Assembly (NCBI GenBank): GCA_964534605.1
Contig: CAZHOS010000020.1
Location: 1 to 15,953 of the forward strand
Length of the DNA: 15,953 nucleotides
From: CAZHOS01 sp964534605
Lineage (GTDB): Bacteria; Patescibacteriota; Saccharimonadia; Saccharimonadales; VXPC01
Direction: 5' to 3'
Within the stretch, counting starts at the first letter, position 1, and every line of letters starts with the position of its first letter. The notes beneath the pieces were generated by a model. That model was given only the letters and a program-made list of their open reading frames with translations. It made no database searches and was not told the origin of the DNA. This document shows positions 14,208 through 15,953 of the stretch, one piece after another. The position numbers were made by a program, and so were the translations under genes.

Positions 14208-15383
14208 TTAGTCAGCTTGTTTATTTTCTCTCGCTATTAATAACCCTAATACTACCAGTAGAGCTATGCCCAGAAGCAGCACAACAAAACCAGTTGGTGC
14301 TTCGCTACGATTACTTATTGCCGTAAAAACAAAAGCCATAACTATGAAGATAACCCTACCGGCGCTGCTAATTACTGATATTGCTGCAGATCTAATTGCG
14401 CTAGGTATATTGTCTTGCAAGTCATGGGTAAGAACCGCAGAGCAGTAGAACATTGCCGTCATGATTAACGAGAGAAATACTGCGGTGTAAGCGTTTACAA
14501 AGAATATTAGTATCGTCGCAAGGATTGAAGAAACAGCCAGTGCTAGTAGCATGGTCGTGGCCTTACTGTTCTTATCTGCTAGCCAAAACCCAATGCCGAT
14601 AGATGCCTGCAGGCTTGCGTTGTAGGCGCCGAATAAAACTAAAGGGATTCCTGCAGCTAAGTAGTAGGTCTGATTTAGCTCAAATAGAAAGCCAACGTTA
14701 GCCTCAATGATTACCAGGCTCAACACCATTACACCAACCAAACCTCCTCGTAGCAGGTGTGAAACAGTAAGCCTGTAGTGCTCTTTGCTGGTGAATGCCT
14801 GGGCTTTCTGGTGACTTTTTGACTCACTCATTTTCGATAAAACTATAAGGGATAGCACGCTGGGTATTAGCGTATAAAGGTAGGCCGACTTAAGTGAAAT
14901 GAAGTCTGCGATAATTGCCCCAGAGATAGAGCCGACAAGCAAGCCTGTTGTTCCAAGTATGTTGAATTTTGCAGCATATTTTTTGTATTTACTCGTGGCT
15001 TTTTCTTCTTTAAGCATATCGTAAATTATTGCTAAGTGTGTTCCGGACTGCATAGCAAAGAATATTCCCCATAAAAAAGCTCCGAAGACTATTTGCTGCG
15101 CGCTCGTACTTGTAGCCATTACTGCTATTGAGGTCATGTGAAAGATCGTGGATATAAATAGGGTTCCTTTTCTGCTCCATCTGTCTGCCAATATACCGGA
15201 AGGGATCTCGAATATCAGTACGCCAATATTCACAGCGGCTATGTAGTATGCCAACTCGGTAAGGCCGAGACCTATGTCAAAAATGAACGGTATAAAAATA
15301 GGATAGTAGAAAACAGTTTCTTGAAGCAGTCTGCTATAGCTGAGGAGGTTGAAGTTCTTTTTAGATTTTTTACTGATACTCAT
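14208..15383 (-). CDS. MFS transporter
   Basis: A 391-residue major facilitator superfamily protein with about twelve hydrophobic helices, of normal length. The diagnostic loop between helices 2 and 3 is present: SGILADRWSRKGTL (62-75), matching motif A. MFS carriers use ion gradients to move small molecules; the substrate cannot be assigned, though drug efflux is a common role for this type. Helices 1-6 and 7-12 are separated by a charged loop near residues 185-200 (SESKSHQKAQ). The start ATG at 15383 is preceded six bases earlier by TGATACTAT, an extended -10, with no Shine-Dalgarno. A 7-base inverted repeat flanks the start codon. The 70-aa gene upstream on the same strand has its own promoter. 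Confidence 0.9.
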   Translation of the reverse strand: MSISKKSKKNFNLLSYSRLLQETVFYYPIFIPFIFDIGLGLTELAYYIAAVNIGVLIFEIPSGILADRWSRKGTLFISTIFHMTSIAVMATSTSAQQIVFGAFLWGIFFAMQSGTHLAIIYDMLKEEKATSKYKKYAAKFNILGTTGLLVGSISGAIIADFISLKSAYLYTLIPSVLSLIVLSKMSESKSHQKAQAFTSKEHYRLTVSHLLRGGLVGVMVLSLVIIEANVGFLFELNQTYYLAAGIPLVLFGAYNASLQASIGIGFWLADKNSKATTMLLALAVSSILATILIFFVNAYTAVFLSLIMTAMFYCSAVLTHDLQDNIPSAIRSAAISVISSAGRVIFIVMAFVFTAISNRSEAPTGFVVLLLGIALLVVLGLLIARENKQAD

Positions 15384-15398
15384 GTAGAGATAGTATCA
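15374..15398 (-). promoter_or_regulatory. Extended -10 and inverted repeat over the MFS start
   Basis: On the minus strand, TG-A-TACTAT (the box is 15395-15390) lies six bases before the ATG. TGATACT (15398-15392) and AGTATCA (15380-15374) form an exact 7-base inverted repeat with 11 bases between, enclosing the start codon. This suggests a leaderless start with an operator-like site. Confidence 0.4.
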
Positions 15399-15468
15399 CT
15401 GGATCGATCGTGGACATAGATGGTGGTGACTGCAATAACGACGTAGCCCTCAAAAAAGAAGCAGGGCT

Positions 15469-15681
15469 TTAAGCGGCAGGAGGTAAGTCGTCAAGGCTGG
15501 GATCGCTCAAGCCTTCTTCCGTCAGTCTCTTTATCCTATCTTCGACATCTTTAGGGACAAGGTTCATGTTTCCATGAGGCCCTAGCGCGTCGTGGCTGCC
15601 TGAGTTTGTATCTATTTCGACACTCCCTGTCAGACCCCCTTTAGGGGTTCTGATTTTTCTTTTCCAAAACTTCCATTCCAT
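15469..15681 (-). CDS. Unknown 70-aa protein
   Basis: I do not recognise this small protein. It is hydrophilic, with a basic Trp-containing start (MEWKFWKRK), a Gly/Ser/His-rich middle and an acidic, Pro-rich tail ending PPAA. There is no signal peptide or membrane helix. It is probably real: an extended -10 TGC-TATTAT lies six bases before the ATG, the same arrangement as other genes in the window. Directly after the stop codon, AGCCCT/AGGGCT (15445-15468) forms a hairpin with a 12-base loop, but no U-run follows. It stands alone between the tRNA-Phe region and the MFS gene, with 85 bases to the latter. Confidence 0.5.
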   Translation of the reverse strand: MEWKFWKRKIRTPKGGLTGSVEIDTNSGSHDALGPHGNMNLVPKDVEDRIKRLTEEGLSDPSLDDLPPAA

Positions 15682-15687
15682 GGCTTA

Positions 15688-15696
15688 ATAATAGCA
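15688..15696 (-). promoter_or_regulatory. Extended -10 box of the 70-aa gene
   Basis: TGC followed by TATTAT on the minus strand, six bases before the ATG at 15681, with no Shine-Dalgarno between. Confidence 0.5.
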
Positions 15697-15737
15697 TAGA
15701 GCCGATGACGTGTTGAGTTTACGATGCATGGGTAATA

Positions 15738-15773
15738 TAAAAATAACCCCAACAAGCTGCGGGGGTCATTTAA
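15738..15773 (-). terminator. Terminator after the duplicated tRNA-Phe end
   Basis: On the minus strand AATGACCCC pairs GGGGTTATT (nine pairs, one G-U) and runs into TTTTTA. It follows the tRNA fragment just as the second terminator follows the true tRNA. Confidence 0.75.
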
Positions 15774-15794
15774 TGGTGGCGTCTCTCAGACTTG
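15764..15794. repeat. Direct repeat copy 1 (tRNA-Phe 3' end plus terminator arm)
   Basis: 31 bases identical at 30 positions to 15896-15926. The 21 bases 15774-15794 match the last 21 bases of tRNA-Phe, CCA included, without mismatch; the other ten are the near arm of the terminator hairpin. Confidence 0.9.
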
Positions 15795-15843
15795 TAAGGA
15801 GTTCGCTTGCCGAACGACAGAACAGCGAGCGTCAGTGAGGACA
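15774..15843 (-). pseudogene. Broken tRNA-Phe copy
   Basis: The acceptor 3' strand AGACGCC, CCA and most of the T-arm are intact (15774-15794), but the 5' side of the T stem is gone. After 41 unrelated bases, an 8-base match (15836-15843) to the tRNA segment 15930-15937 appears in the same order, and CTTCA, the anticodon region, follows at 15845-15849. This suggests a degenerate tRNA interrupted by a short insertion; the second match is short and could be chance. The inserted part has an inverted repeat GTTCG/CGAAC (15801-15814). Confidence 0.45.
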
Positions 15844-15867
15844 TCTTCAGTTCGTATAACACGCTAA

Positions 15868-15903
15868 AATAAAAATGGCCTCCGTTAATCACGAAGGTCA
15901 TTT
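15868..15903 (-). terminator. Terminator of tRNA-Phe
   Basis: On the minus strand AAATGACCTTCG pairs CGGAGGCCATTT (one mismatch, one G-U) around a 7-base loop, and runs into TTTTTATTTTA. It starts two bases after the CCA end. Confidence 0.8.
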
Positions 15904-15926
15904 TATGGTGGCGTCTCTCAGACTTG
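15896..15926. repeat. Direct repeat copy 2 (inside the true tRNA-Phe)
   Basis: Partner of 15764-15794, offset by 132 bases, one mismatch in 31. It covers the 3' end of the tRNA and one arm of its terminator. Confidence 0.9.
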
Positions 15927-15953
15927 AACTGAGGACACACGGAGCTTCAATCC
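15906..15953 (-). tRNA. tRNA-Phe (GAA), 3' part; 5' end outside the window
   Basis: Reading minus: anticodon stem GGA (cut by the window edge), loop TTGAAGC with anticodon GAA at 15948-15946, stem TCCGT, 5-base variable loop, T-arm CTCAG-TTCAAGT-CTGAG, acceptor strand AGACGCC, discriminator A and an encoded CCA. The base after the anticodon is G, where most bacterial Phe tRNAs have A. The anticodon assignment rests on the loop geometry, because the 5' half is missing. Confidence 0.85.

Noticed and set aside
15445..15468. Intrinsic terminator after the 70-aa gene
   Set aside because: The inverted repeat AGCCCT/AGGGCT has a 12-base loop and no U-run after it on the minus strand.
1..15953. CRISPR array or insertion sequence
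   Set aside because: No regularly spaced repeats and no transposase-like protein are visible; the only clear direct repeat is the tRNA-Phe end.

Overview
The window most resembles a member of the candidate phyla radiation, probably Saccharibacteria (TM7). Reasons: a compact layout with gaps mostly under 200 bases; ordinary housekeeping genes (uvrC, secG, rlmH, trhO) beside a membrane-anchored peptide-binding protein; an LAxTG sortase-type tail on the first gene; a very large wall hydrolase; and small proteins I cannot place. The standard bacterial code fits, because long ORFs run without in-frame TGA. This assignment is an inference from gene content, not from a marker phylogeny.

Layout. 1-184: C-terminus of a sortase-anchored surface protein. 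188-1957 (-): ABC exporter, tail to tail with it. 2045-2905 (+): tRNA U34 hydroxylase TrhO. 2933-6998 (+): an accessory block of a structured leader and 110-aa unknown protein, a strong consensus promoter driving a ~110-nt hairpin-rich RNA that ends in a terminator, a 211-aa unknown protein, and an 889-aa secreted LysM / M15-like peptidase / glucosaminidase. 7020-8513: UvrC. 8550-9417: a GC-rich patch with a small membrane protein and about 300 bases of non-coding hairpins. 9418-9867 (-): RlmH, divergent from 9891-12310 (+): YvlD/phage-holin-like membrane protein, SecG and a family 5 solute-binding protein. 12393-14009: an unusual FAD-linked oxidase. 14208-15681 (-): MFS transporter and a 70-aa unknown protein. 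15738-15953 (-): 3' half of tRNA-Phe(GAA), its terminator, and a duplicated tRNA 3' end with a second terminator 132 bases away.

Two styles of gene start are visible. Housekeeping and transporter genes (ABC exporter, trhO, uvrC, rlmH, the YvlD-like gene, MFS, the 70-aa gene) have a -10-like hexamer 6 to 8 bases before ATG and no Shine-Dalgarno, which predicts leaderless mRNAs. The accessory block, the small membrane gene, secG and the FAD oxidase have clear Shine-Dalgarno sequences.

The best leads are: the promoter-RNA-terminator unit at 3443-3586 within the wall-hydrolase block; the FAD oxidase that has lost the metal ligands of its family; the tRNA-Phe end duplication; the hairpin-packed region 9117-9417; and the palindromes over the uvrC and MFS start sites.
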